A stretch of DNA of 64,000 nt from Gorsachius magnificus (lineage: Eukaryota; Chordata; Aves; Pelecaniformes; Ardeidae): contig CM067081.1 of the NCBI GenBank assembly GCA_034008185.1, positions 17,297,821-17,361,820 of the forward strand, given 5' to 3'. The notes beneath the pieces were generated by a model. That model was not told the origin of the DNA, made no database searches, and saw only the letters and a list, made by a program, of their open reading frames with translations. Positions 1 through 12,555 of this stretch are shown piece by piece; within the stretch, counting starts at the first letter, position 1; the number at the start of each line of letters is the position of its first letter. The translations under genes and the position numbers were made by a program.

Positions 1-1189
1 TCTCCGTAACCGTAAATTCCATGTTTTTAATGGAATAGACAAATGTGCTTTATCCATCGATAACTGTTTTGCAGCAAATTTTGTTTTGCCAGTGTTAGTG
101 CATTAATAATTATATCAGCAACATGCTGACTTGTCCTCATCTTCTCAGCAGGTGATAGTAGCTTGAAAGTATAGGTAGTAAATGCACACGTGGAACTAAG
201 ATGCAACTGGATCCTAACATCAGCATCAGTAATGATACCGTGATGTTCCATCTTTCCCTTGTCTTACCACCAAAGAGAAGCAATAATGGGAAATGAGCAT
301 GGTCATCATGTAATGAGCTCAGAACTCACTACATATGAAAATCTCCAGGAGCTTTCAGGCTGCTTCATTAAATAGAAGTACTTCTCTTGTTGATTGAAAT
401 GACTGAATGTTAGATCAAGGTTGAAATTAACAGAAAATACAGGTATGGAAATCAAAAGCTGATCATCCAGTGTACAGAGGAGTCCCCTGACTTTGCTATT
501 CCCTGTGAGATGTGGATCAAACTAAGCTGCATCAGAACTTTTCTGGGTGTTTTCGTCATCTAACTAATCACTCAGAAGATGCAGCACAGCCTAATATGCA
601 TATGCCATAGAAATATATAAATCAGAAAATATTAAATAAACTGCTGCTCGTTATTTTCCTGAACTGAAGAATTTGCTTTCCTTTATTCTGGGTTAGTGGA
701 TGCCATGGCGGAGGCAAGAGACGCATGATAATTTTCAATCTTGCTTTGCAAGTTGCCATGCCAGTGAATCAGTTTTGCCCTTTTTAATGATTTTTTTGTG
801 TGTGTGTGACAGAATCCTTAGAGCTAAGTTCTTTTCTCAGTAGCATTTATCTCAGGTTTGCAGATGTGTAGCTCAAGAGTATGCCTGTAGTTTCTCTATG
901 CTTTTATATTCCAACATCCTAACATAAATAACATTGCTACTTCCAGTGGCTTGTTCTAATAATATCAGAGCAATTGCATTTACAGAACCTGGCACAAACA
1001 GTTAATTTGTTGTTACCTGCATATGTAACACATTCCTTTAAATGGGAACGTAATTTTTAGCTGTTAGTTACACACATTCTGTATTTACTTGAGAGCAGGA
1101 CAGCGCGGCCTGTATTTCTGAATATCTGTTCAGGATAGTTATACTGCAGTTAATAAAGGAAGTGACTTTACAGTATAGCTGTTTTTCTG

Positions 1190-1206
1190 AAAAAAAAAAA
1201 AAAAAA
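1190..1206 (+). repeat. Poly(A) tract (17 nt)
   Basis: Uninterrupted run of 17 A followed by CCCCCC-type sequence. No retrotransposed body is recognisable upstream, so it is read as a simple repeat. Confidence 0.9.
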
Positions 1207-3785
1207 CCCCCTGTATTGGCATTTTTACTAGATTGTCTGCATACAAATTTAAGTTCAGTTGCCTTGAGCATTTTAGTACACCATGTGCATACATACTGCT
1301 CTGAGTAGCAATTTTAGTCACTTGCCCCATACAGATAAGCCATCATGAAAGGTCTGTAAAAATTGTTTTATGATTATTTGATCCCAAATAAGAGCAATGG
1401 ATTTGTATGCATACTAATGAGACTTACATTGATCTTTTCCATGGATTAAATAAATTACTTCCAGAGGACAAAGTTTTAAGCAGGAATTTGTGTTGTTTGC
1501 TTTCATATTAATCTTTAGGACAGACTCCGCCCTTCCTTACATATATTTATATCAGGGTTGGCATACTGTATGCTACCTATCTTCAGCGAAGGGACTGTGG
1601 CAGCCTTACATCAGCATAACCAAGAGTATCTTTTCTAAGTATGAGGCCGTCCTATGTTACCACCACACATTGGTCCGTAGTAACACTGCAGACAGTTGAT
1701 AGATAAAACATCCAGCAGTGTGGACCTCCAAAGACAGCCTTGAAAAGACACAGACGAGGAAGCCAGCCACACATCCAAATGCTTATGCTTTAGAAATTTA
1801 TTTCAGTGTGGACATCTGAGTCCTGCAGCTGCTGTACATAGCCTTTTATATGGCCACAGGTGGTGGCTTCAGTGCTGGAGCACAGAGCAGTAGCAAACAA
1901 AGGGGAGTATAGTCGATGCTGCCAGAGACCAGACATAGTGCCAATTTAATAGTGAATGTAAAACAAATACTTGTGCCAATTTGTTTCTAAATGCATTTTT
2001 AGTTAGAAAAATTAGCTTGTCTTTTGAGAGCATTATCTATGTGTGGATGAGTGTTCCAAGCTTTAATACAGTATAAAGCAGGCTTTTTAAAAATCAAAAT
2101 AAATAAACAAAATATAGACTTACAAATATCAAAACCTACGATTCTATTGTTTATGCTCTTATTGTTTAAAAAAGAATCAAACTGTATTAGACTAATTTAT
2201 TTCTTCATGTTCACTCCTTGGCATATTTTGTGAGACATTTATCCCTTATGTAATACAAATTACTTCTCTGGAGCTGCAGCAGCAGCAACAAGTAAAGGTA
2301 ATTCAGCATTAGAGTATGTTGTGAAGTAAATCCGTGTTTGTATTCAAGCAGTTCTGGAGATCTGGAGTTGCACATTCTTAATTCATCTGATCAAACATTT
2401 TCTGCTTCTGTGAAGAATGCTATTCCAAAATATTAAGATCATTTTTGCTATTTTGAGATGCATTTTACCTGTAAATGGAATATATCTAGGCATTTCCCTC
2501 ATTAATTACATCTGAATCCTATTTGCATACATATTTGTACAAATAATTTGTCTTTGGTCGATTCCAAAAGGAGAGATGGAAGTGTAGAGATCCTTTTAAA
2601 ATGATTGACTACTTATCACGGTACTATAGATGCTATTTCTGCCTCTGTACGGGGAATTTCCTGCACTAGTATTTACAGATGGTAGTATTAACAGCTGCTT
2701 CTGTTACCAAAATTGCAGTGAATATTGAGGTATTTAGCATTTTGCAATTGGAAAGAGAGTTACCAAAGGGTCCTTCAATCCTAAGGACCCAAAATCCCTC
2801 TTTTGTACTACTACCTTGGTGGGTTTTAATATTAATGCACACCTGGATGCTGCAGGAAGTTTTTCTGTGGGCAAGCGACATACATTTTGTTCCCGGTTTG
2901 ACTTGGACTGCAAGTGGCAAACAGAACATTTAATGTAGTTTTGAAGATCTGGGCATAATAAGTGACAAAAGTGTCATCAAAGAGAGGAGTTGTGAATGCA
3001 AAACTGTGGTTGCTAGTCTAGATCCCTGGAACAAATACGCATTTTATGTTAACCCATCAGTGGGAAAAAAGAAAGAAACTGTCCTACAAGTAAGGACTTG
3101 CATCCTAGATCTTCCCGCTCCTAACGGAGAGCCCAGTCAGCATGAGACAGTTGTTACTCTGGAAGGTCCCCTATAGACACTTTTATTTCATAAAAGCTAT
3201 TGGAGCTAATTTTCCTCTGTTGAGAGTTCAGAGTAAGAAAACTAAATATCAAATGGCAAGTGAAGCTAAAAGTTTCAAAAAATGGACAGTAGTCAACAAG
3301 TCTTGAACATATAAAGATAAGCAACATTTTTAAAGTGAGCTATTCAAAGAAGTTCCTCATAATAGAGAAATGTGTTTGCAGAAGCTTGTTATGAAATGGT
3401 TTGATCTGTATGAATGAAATCGAGTGGAAAGGAAGCAGTTTACTTTGTTAGTAAACTTGGTAAAAGCAAGGCATAAAGATATCTCTGTATTCAAATACAT
3501 CCTTCCTGTAAAAACCAAAGTACTGTATTTTTTTTAATGGGATAAGGGTAGTTTCAAATAGGTATAAATTATTCAAAATGCTGTTACGAAACTTTAAATA
3601 TTGGTAGTGAAATAAGGCTGCTTTGCCAACCTTATATTGTAAACAGAGTTTACATTTAGTAGTACAGCAGGTCATGAACCTGACTCTTAAACCCAAGCAG
3701 CTATCCCAAGCACAGACCTATCAATTATTTTTGAGTGGGATCTCCTTTTCTTTGTGTTGATGGTGTGGATGGCTTTTTATCATTT

Positions 3786-3824
3786 TGTATATGTGTGTAT
3801 ATATATGTGTGTGTACGTATATGC
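3786..3824. repeat. Alternating purine-pyrimidine TA/TG microsatellite
   Basis: Thirty-nine nucleotides of strict purine-pyrimidine alternation built from TA and TG steps with one ACG. It is a degenerate dinucleotide repeat with some potential for non-B DNA, weaker than a GC-containing tract. Confidence 0.85.
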
Positions 3825-6800
3825 CTAATAATGGTTATATCTCTTAGCTTTGTCTTGATGCAGAACAGTTGAAATCATTTAAATCAAAAATCTTGTCTTA
3901 GAAGTTCGGACCATACCACTGAAAAATCTTCTAGCAGTAAATTTAGATTGTATTTTCTTCCCGTTTGTTTGTTTAATTTGTATTTTCATTCTCATTAAGC
4001 ATTATTTAAAAACAAAACCTTTTACAACGTTCAGTTAGTATGTCTCAACATTTTCAATATTTTGTTTTAAAACTATTCAAAACAGGAAATTCATCTAAAC
4101 TAGCCTTTTCCCATGAAAAGGATTTTGATGTTTATTTTTCAAAGAAATAGATTTGGGGGGAAAGTTTCCCTGCTAATTCTATCAAATAATTGTTTTATTG
4201 AGAAAAGAATATCCTTCCCCTGTAGTGTTTCTTTAAAAAAAGTTTTGAAAGATCAGTATGTCACTGTTTATATCTTTTAAGTTGCCCTTGTGCTAGATTG
4301 ATTTCACATAAAATTTCTCCTTAAATGAGCAAAGCATTCTGCCAGGTATTTCCTCATACAACTCCATGCTCTTGGTCTTGAGGCAGAATGAAAGTCCCTG
4401 TCCGGGTTCTGTGGGAAGCCAGGGGCGATGTTCACAGTGTGCCTTTCTGCACAGGACTTGACTATTCTGTGAAATATTCCCCCAATAGACCCACTTGATG
4501 CAATCTTCTCATTTTAAAACCGATCTTTTCCCCTTATGAGAAGAGGAACTTCCTTTCTCCTTAGTATCAGACTATCCAGTTACAGGTTCCTAATCCCACT
4601 TCTGCATCATGGGCTGTGTATAGAACTGCAGCAACTTTATCTTCTGTCACTTCAGAAGCTCAGTTTGATAGGGCCTCCCAAAACTCGGCTTATCTATTTT
4701 GTTGCTCACATTTCCACTGCTGCAGGGAGGTTTAATTATCTTCAACTTTATTATCTCATGAATCACCTCAGGATGTATTTCTGCATTCCTGCTTCCACAT
4801 ATTTGCTCAGATTTATTTGCTTGATTCTGCTTTTTTTCCTCTTTGATCTTTGTTGGCTTTTTTTCTACACCTTCTTCTACTCCTTTTTCCCACACTTTCC
4901 TGTTCTATCAGTACATTCCAGTAAGCCTGATTCATTTTCAGCCCTTGCACATTGTTTGAGAACCTGGGAGCATCACATTGCCTTTGATTTTTATCTCTGT
5001 CATTCACGGTTGTCACAGATTAAGGTTTTTAGCTTGAAAAAAATCAGAAATATGTAATATGACTTAAAATTAGTCTATGTCTGTGGCTGCCATGGAGGAA
5101 AAAGTGCAGTTTTGATTCCAGGGTGAACAAATAATTATTAATATATTTCAATCATCGAGTTTGAATGAAATGAAAGACATAAAAAAGAAAAGAAAAATAT
5201 ATTAATTTATTTTTATTCTAAATCTGTTAGGAAGGGAAAGAATTCCAGTTTTGATTTACTTACTTCATTGCTGCTAAAAATGTGTATGGACTTCACGTGT
5301 ATGTATCGCCAGAGAGCAAAAAGAGAGGTTCACCAAGAGCATTGTCTTGTATCCTCAAATGCACTTCCAGGCTACCAGGCAAGAGTGATAATAGGAAATG
5401 CATAGAGGTGCAGTATTTCTTCTGCACCAAGAGCTGAATTCACAAGTAGCCTAAATGCCAAATTACATAATTTCTCCTCCCGCAAGTCAGGCGCGTTGCG
5501 GTAGCCACCGCACAGCTGCTGGCCTGGGCGACATCCAGGCAGACACAGTCACAGTCGTCCCTTTTCATCTGGGTCATTCTGAATTCCCTCAGCAGGAAAT
5601 GGAACACAAGCAGAAAAGTTTTAAAAACATCCCAGACATGAATCAACAAAACCCCCGAACATCTGCTCATCAAAGCTCATCAGAAAACAGTGTATTTTAT
5701 TTACACCACTCTTCTGGATGTACTGAGAATGCCTAATGAGGTTAGAGATCACTGGAAAATATTGCTGGTATGAAGCGTCCATTTATCTTTCCAGATTACT
5801 GGCATAATCTACCCAAAATACGTGAAATGCGATGTATCATATTCACAGCCTCTGCAATTTTATTATTTATTTTAGCATGAGGTGGTGCAGTTTTATTAAA
5901 TCCACAGTTCACGTCAAATTCAAGCTGGCTGAATAAGGTACAATATTTCAATCAATATTTTAATTTCTTTTGAACATAAAATAGTGCTAGCAAATGTGAA
6001 AACCAGGATAATAGAAAGTGCAGTTAATGTAAGTGGATTCAGCAGGGGAGTGAGGACCATTTTCGTGTGCAAGGGAATGTGGGCTCAGATCGTAATACAG
6101 AGCAGATCAGCATAAACTGCTGACTGTGTCCTGCACTGCCAGGGAGTCGGGCCACTGTGATTGAACATCTAACGTTGTGTAGTTTTTCTGATCCACAGAT
6201 CCCGTACTCTGTCCTCATTCAGGATTTATGAATCCACGTGTCCTTGCAAGAAACCTTATTACAGGGGAAGGTCTAATTTCAGCTTAGTCCAGAGTATGAG
6301 CTCAGATACTAAGCCCTTTTTTTTCAGTGGTTGGTATTTCTGTAGGGCTACCTTCAAGCTATTACACAGGGAAGCGCTTAGCTGAAAGATGGGTACTGAG
6401 TTATGTGAGCTATTTTAATTATTTCAGGGAGAGGTTCACCTCAGCTCCAGCGAGGAAACTGGCTTACAGTGGCTATGACCTTGTCCTTGCAGCCGTCCTC
6501 GTGCTTCTCTCTGCATATCAGAAGGGAAAAGAAATCTTCTTTTGCAGGAGTAAAATTTGTTGGGGAGTGAACAGAGTGTTTTAATGTTACTTGCCCACTG
6601 ATTCTTGTCTTTTTCAGTTTTTTTTAAATGGTGCCTGTCACCTTAGCATCAAAACACCACATAGTATTTCCTCTGAGGCTTTTCTGTTTGTGTTTATAGG
6701 AAAGCATCTTCCTTAGCAATGAGTGCTTTTAAAGGAAGCCAGTGTAGCACTCTGGTCGCTCTCTTAAAGAGTCAACTTGGAGATTATGCGGTTTTCTCAG

Positions 6801-7659
6801 TAAATTCCAAAAGAAGCAACACTTTCATAGTGTTGGTTTGGAGAAAGAGGACAACAGCATTGATGAATGACTAGAGCAGCTGTAAGTCACATAAGGGGTA
6901 ATTATTTTTTGCAAGTGTGGAAAGGAATTTTATTCTGCATGTCTGCTGTGTAGCTACAAAATATTGCTGTCAATGCCAAAAAGGATAAACACCTGCTAAA
7001 AGAACTGTGGAGAGGATTATCTCTCTTTCTTACACATACACTTACGAAATACGTACTACACATTGGACCATCTCCAGGTTTTTTCTCTTTCTCTCAGCAC
7101 TTTTCTAGCCATTGAATCAATTCTTCACCCTCTCTGCCTGACCTGTGAAAAAGACATCTGCTATGTGGAGAGGCCAAATATCAACATATGACATGCTTCA
7201 GTTACCCTGTGCCAACCTGCTGGGCCAGAACGCTTGTTTGTTTTTTAACCGATCCGCTTTTGAGTTCTGTTGCGTGGTTTTGTCATTGGGGTGTGGGGCC
7301 GGTACTCCTGCTCCTTATCCCTCCTCACCAGGCTGGAAAGAGCTACTTGCTGATTCCTCTCCACCTGTGCAGCTGTAGCGATGCTCTGCCAGCAATGCTA
7401 ATGCTCCCTTGCCAGTTTTTAAACATTCTGCCAAGTAGAGAGAATTAATAACAAGATCTGAATCATCTCTAAAGTATCCCCAATGCCCCCGTGTCCTATT
7501 GCTCCAGTATTATGTCATTTTTCAGCTCCTGTCCAGGATAATAAAAAGGATCTCTTATACCCCCACAGCTGAGAAGTGTGTCAGGGCGAGCTGTGCCATT
7601 TATTCAGGCTACCCTTTTGCCTTTGTGGCTCTAAACATTTAAAAACCTTTAGTCCAGAT

Positions 7660-7920
7660 TTTACAGTCCATGTCATGCTGCTCAGCTGGTGCAAAGTGGA
7701 TGGACTCCAGCCAAAGCTGGCGAGTGGCCACAGCCTTCCCCTCGTGCCCGTGAAGGCAGCCGGGAAATGGCAGAGCGGTTCACGTCCTCGTGGCCCCTCT
7801 GCAGCATCGCATGTGGGGCGGCCCAGCCCAAGGCACCCACCACCCTTGGAGAGGAGCCCCGGGCTGGGCTAAGCCTGCATGGAGACACAGCTGACATTGT
7901 CCCTGAGGACATCCACGTTT
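7660..7920. other. GC-rich patch in AT-rich intron
   Basis: GC and CpG content rise well above the flanks, with several CpGs around 7735-7830. Several overlapping open frames on both strands arise here because stop codons are rare in GC-rich DNA; none resembles a known protein. It could be a regulatory element or an eroded repeat. Confidence 0.5.
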
Positions 7921-8276
7921 AGAGTGAGGCTTTTGATTTTTAGACTGGAAAACAGAAGAGTTAAAACAATTGAATGGTTTGAGTGGAGGTTAAACTAACG
8001 GAGAAACTACTAAACCTGAATCATAGCTGATAATGTCTGCAATATACATCCCTACTGTAACTCAAGCAGCAGCTTGCCACTGTGATGTGGGCTTAATTTA
8101 TGTGATTCTCTTTCTTTCATTTTGTTTCATCCTTTTTGCTCCATTTGCAAGCAGAATCAAAAATCTTAAAGCGTCAAGATGAACTGTCAAAAGTGAATAG
8201 TGGAGAGTACTTTGGGATGGCCATGCTCAGTTAGTACCATACGTTCAAGAAGTGCTGCCAAGCAATCCTTTTAAAT

Positions 8277-8301
8277 TAAAAAAACAAAACAAAACAAACA
8301 A
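8277..8301 (+). repeat. (CAAAA)n simple repeat
   Basis: Short run of AAAAC units in an A-rich context. Similar A/AAAC-rich strings occur near 10200, 19543, 30700, 43742 and 46520. Confidence 0.75.
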
Positions 8302-9483
8302 CTTTTGTTTCAACAGGAAAACCTGTCCTTTAGTCTCCCGAGACCTCTGCAAGCTGCATGATGGTGTGTGGAGCAGGGGCAAAGGAGGGGATCTTGCTCC
8401 AGTCAGCTGTGGTGCCTGTTTCTGCTCCCAGGACCTTTCATTCCTGTTTCAGCTACTGGTGGCTTGCTTTGGCTGGGTGGCATGCTTTCCTTCCCTGGTC
8501 CACTGGGGAACGTCTGCACAGCCACAAGCATAACCTGGTACACTCTGAGCTTCTCCCCTCCCTTTGTCTCCTGTCTCTCTTCTACCACACATCAGTCATA
8601 AACTTTATTTCATATTCTGACGGCATCCTTGCTTATCTCCAGCTCTCTGCGATGCATTTGATTGTCCCCTGGGCATGAAGCCTTTGAGGCAGGCAGCAGT
8701 TCTGCAGGTCTTTGTTTCTAATTCTGCAGCCTACATCTTCTGTCTACTGTTTGGAAAGAAGGACAACACTAACTGCCTGCAAGGGCATCCCTAAATATCA
8801 GCATGGAGATTCTGAGACAGCTTGTACTGTTAGTGTGGTAAAAGGCAAACCTCTTTACAGAAATGTAAACATGCTCTAATACTTTGCCATCCCCTTCTTA
8901 GTGGCCGTGCATTGGCCTTGTCCTGCCCTGAGCATGTGAGCTGCTTATATATACCACATCATGTTCCCTTTTGCCACATCATATACCCACTGCTTTTATT
9001 AATAAGGGATTATTCCATAGTGGCTGTGATGATAACAGAGTGGTCGGTAGTAATGAACTGACCTTAAGTGTTGTGTAAAGCCCTGATGGGAGATGTGAGA
9101 GAAAGAAGACATCTTTTTAGATGAAGTACCACATGCCTTCTTTCTCCTGGCCAAAAAGGGTCACCTGGTTCGACACATCCATTGAAAGAATCTTCTTATT
9201 TTTTCCCAGGACCATCTTCTATCTGTTTCACTGTTAATACCTTAATATGACAAATTAATCTGTCTGAAAGAGCTACCTGGTACAAGCCACTAAATTCCTT
9301 TTGGTTCTCTGCTCCATTTGTAGAAAAGAGGCAGTTTCTGAAGGCCTAAAAGTTATCTGGCTTGTAAAGAAAAATCCAATCTCTAACAGAGACTGGAGTT
9401 ATAAAATTTGACCTACTTAAAAAATCCTATTAGATGGATTTACACACGGGTCCTTGAGATCAGACTATCCAGTATGAAGAATA

Positions 9484-9517
9484 GGACCTGAAGCCTTTTA
9501 ATGGGACCTGAAGCCTT
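9484..9517 (+). repeat. Short tandem duplication, 20-bp period
   Basis: GGACCTGAAGCCTT occurs at 9484-9497 and again at 9504-9517, separated by TTAATG. This is a local duplication of about 20 bp with no function seen. Confidence 0.85.
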
Positions 9518-10285
9518 AAAGCTGTTTAATGCTGTCAGGTGTTTTTTTCCAGGTTACTTTTCCTTGCTTCTTTCAGATGTTGGTGCTAAAAACAATGCAA
9601 AATATAGTCTGATCCATATGGAACTTACAGCTTGGAACATCATCATGCCCAAGCATTACATCTGTTACATTACAATTTGATAAACATCATTGCTGTAAAC
9701 AACAAAAAAACCCTTTAATCTTTTTTTCCCACAACTAGTTACATGCCATGGCAAGATGGGCCTCCTCAGAGGCTATTCTGAGCTCTGAAATAGTCAGTTC
9801 TCATTTTAGCTTGCTGTAATCAAAACCGTTTTTTCTTGACTTCATACTGCTTCATCTCACCCCATGCTGCAAAGCCACATGACTTTATTGCAAAACTAAC
9901 AGTACTGAGTGTTTTTTAACTTCAGTCTCTTGCTTGAAGAGTCACATGGTTTTGTGAAGCTCTCAGCACTCCTTTCTGTCCAAAAAGAAAACACAAAAAA
10001 GGACATTTCTTTCCCCCTTGGTTGTAGAAAAGAGTTTGTGCCTCAGTGGCTCAGAAACTAGGGGACAAAACAAAAATCCAGGTATGCATTGTTATCTTTA
10101 AATCCTTTTTTGTATTAGTCTTGTAATTTTTTTTAGTTTCAAGCAATGATTTTGAAAGTTTGCTTGCTCAGTCAAACTTCAGTTAACAAGGTCCTACCAG
10201 AAAAAAAACCAAGCCAACCCCCAAAACCAAAACCCTGCAGAAGATCCTATGAAATCTACAATTGCTAATAGTTTGATTCATTGGG

Positions 10286-10685
10286 ATCATAGAATCATAG
10301 AATCATGGAATGTTTTGGGATGGAAAGGACCCCTAGAGGTCATCTAGCCCAACTCCCCTGCAGTGAGCAGAGACACTGCTAACTTGATCAGGTTGCTCAG
10401 AGCCCCATCCAACCTGGTCTTGAATGTTTCCAGGGATGGGACCTCCACTACCTCTCTGGGCAACCTGTTCCAGTGTTTCACCACCCTCATTGTAAATAAT
10501 TTCTTCCTTATATCTACTCTAAACCTACCTTGTTTTAGTTTAAAACCATTACCCCTTGTCCTGCCACAGCTGGCCCTACTAAAAAGATTATCCCCATCTT
10601 TCCTATAGGCCCCCTTTAGATACTGAAATGCCATAATCAGGTCTCCCCCCAGCCTTCTCTTCTCCAGGCTGAACATCCCCTGGTC
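10286..10685 (-). mobile_element. CR1 LINE, 3' end (5'-truncated)
   Basis: On the plus strand this starts with the reverse complement of the CR1 tail (ATCATAGAATCATAGAATCATGG) and then the typical 3' UTR. The minus strand encodes the end of ORF2: the sequence NGFKLKQGRFRVDIRKK, then HWNRLPREVVEVPSLE and a GALSNLI-like end. The frame stays open into non-CR1 sequence up to about 10799. CR1 similarity fades near 10685 at the FSLEKRR segment, as expected for a 5'-truncated insertion. It is a dead fragment. Confidence 0.93.
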
Positions 10686-11461
10686 CCTTTTAGATAATAA
10701 TGTTCCTGTACATGGGAGGTGTGTTTGCCAGAATCGTGGTACCTCCTTTACATAGCTGTCACAATTTCCATAACCTGGGCAGAAGAAGCAAATGCTCATT
10801 CCCAGCAGGAGGTATTCAGAGAGTCACCCTTGGCAAAACCTGACAAGATGTTTTCTCCATAAAGTGTCAGGGATGGTATTTCTGAGGCCTGAGCAAACAC
10901 CTTTTTCTCCAGCATCCTCTTATCTAAGTGAGGAGAGGACATTACTGTCTTGGGCATATTGAGCTCTTACTGGCTATGAGCAATATTGGTACAGTGTGTA
11001 TTGCAAAGCAGAATGGCTTACTTTCTATGTAATAGAGTAAGGATTTCAATTCAGTATTGTCATTTCCTATGTTCTTTATATGAGAGCTTATGGGGAGTCT
11101 TTGACAGAGAAGATATATATATATTTTAAAAATCTATAGTAATAAATATGTACTGGCCATAGCAATACACTTTCTCCATCCTTTAGCTTTTAAAAATGGT
11201 TGTGAATAACGCTATAAGAGGACTAGATTCCCAGCTGTCATCAAAAGCAACAAAAGAGGCATTTATGCATTTATCCTCTGAAGGCTGGTTCCCAAGGCTG
11301 CCTTCTGACATGACTGCTGTGCCAGGAGCTTGCTGCTTTTGCTAACCTCAAGCTAGGGAATCCCCATTGAGGGAAGGCTGGTTTCACAGACTTAGGATAC
11401 AGCCCACGGACTCTTTCACTTATCATGAAAAAGGTATGTGTACATGTGTGTTCAGGAGCAG

Positions 11462-11499
11462 GTGTGTGCATACATGTGTGTGCGCATGCATGCGCGTGC
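11462..11499. repeat. Z-DNA-prone GT/GC/AT alternating tract
   Basis: Thirty-eight nucleotides alternate purine and pyrimidine without a break, including GTGTGTGC, GTGCGCATGC and ATGCGCGTGC steps. GC and GT steps of this kind are the classic sequence type for left-handed Z-DNA. A related GT-rich stretch precedes it from 11430. Confidence 0.85.
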
Positions 11500-12466
11500 T
11501 TTAGACTTTATTTTGCCCTGCATCTGCAAACAGAAATACTGCTTAGAATTTCACCTCATCTTAGTTTGACTTGGCTAATTCAAGCTGAGAACACACCTCT
11601 TTTCCATATGATATTCCTCTATGTTTTTGTCTCCATAGACTTGAGCAGTAATTATATACATTAGAGAAAGTGCAAATAGAAGGTGAAATATTATTCGTTT
11701 GAATTAAAGCACTTTACACCAGTTTTGCATTTAGTTGTCATAAATGATCATGAAAATACAAGGCCTTATATATTGATTCCTCATTCTTCAGCCCACTGAG
11801 GTTTACAGTACATTTGACAAGTGGGTATTTACCTTCATATGGTGTTGGTCAATATTATCTCTTAAAACACTACAATCTTAGTCTTATCTAAACAGAAGTG
11901 GATATCTTCTTATTACCTCTCATTTTTCCACATGGATTATTATATTATAAATGACAATATATTAATTTAGCTTGGCTTTACTTAAATCATACATATACTT
12001 GAATTTTCAAATAGGGTATTTGAAATGAAGGTAATGTATTAAAGATCTCTGGTGAGACCTAATGGATTCATAAAAATAGAAAACTGCAAGTACAAACACA
12101 TAAATATTTATGGTGAATTTTCTTATCCCTGTTTATATTTTATGTAGCATAATCTTTCTGTCATAGGATTAGGCTCGGTCTGCCTCTGGTTTATGTGACA
12201 GGAAATTTAGAGCAGCGCATATCAATCACCATAAGATACAGTATAAAATGAGTTAATATCAGTGTTACGAACGTGGAAGTTTTTAAATGCATGACTAATG
12301 TATGTGCATGGCTTGTCCTTCTGAATTAGATGGACCATTTGGGGCTGAAAATTAAATCCTAGCTGAATTGTTTTTCAATTAATAAAATAAGAGGAACAAA
12401 GCTTTTAAAACACTTTGTGATTCATAGATACAGTTCATAGAGTGCACACGGCGGTGACTGGCCCTT

Positions 12467-12555
12467 CAGCCTGATTCTGCTCTCACCAACAGTGGTGAAA
12501 ATCAGTTGTAACTCCAGCGAAGTCAGTGGAGCTACCTGGGGTAAGATGAGAACAA
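12467..12555. repeat. Old palindrome-type amniote repeat (MITE-like, possibly Chompy-type)
   Basis: The segment reads CAGCCTGATTCTGCTCTCA, then GTAACTCCAGCGAAGTCAG and a GGAGCTACC-type second arm. The AACTCC...GAAGTCAGTGGAG core is near self-complementary. This resembles short palindromic, MITE-like repeats shared by archosaurs and turtles. The name Chompy is from memory and unverified. Confidence 0.5.

Larger units (their letters stand above)
1..10285. other. Unique intronic DNA without recognised genes
   Basis: AT-rich sequence with only simple repeats, a short tandem duplication (9484-9517) and a GC-rich patch (7660-7920). A 75-codon minus-strand open frame at 27-251 has protein-like composition but no family I recognise. 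Open frames up to 173 codons (4536-5057 +) are hydrophobic by-products of T-rich DNA. Confidence 0.7.

Noticed and set aside
4536..5057. 173-codon open frame on the plus strand
   Set aside because: It is hydrophobic because the DNA is T-rich, has no recognisable domain or splice context, and minus-strand frames overlap it.
10344..10799. 151-codon minus-strand frame as a host gene
   Set aside because: It is the C-terminal ORF2 of a 5'-truncated CR1 LINE plus non-LINE flanking sequence that happens to stay open.
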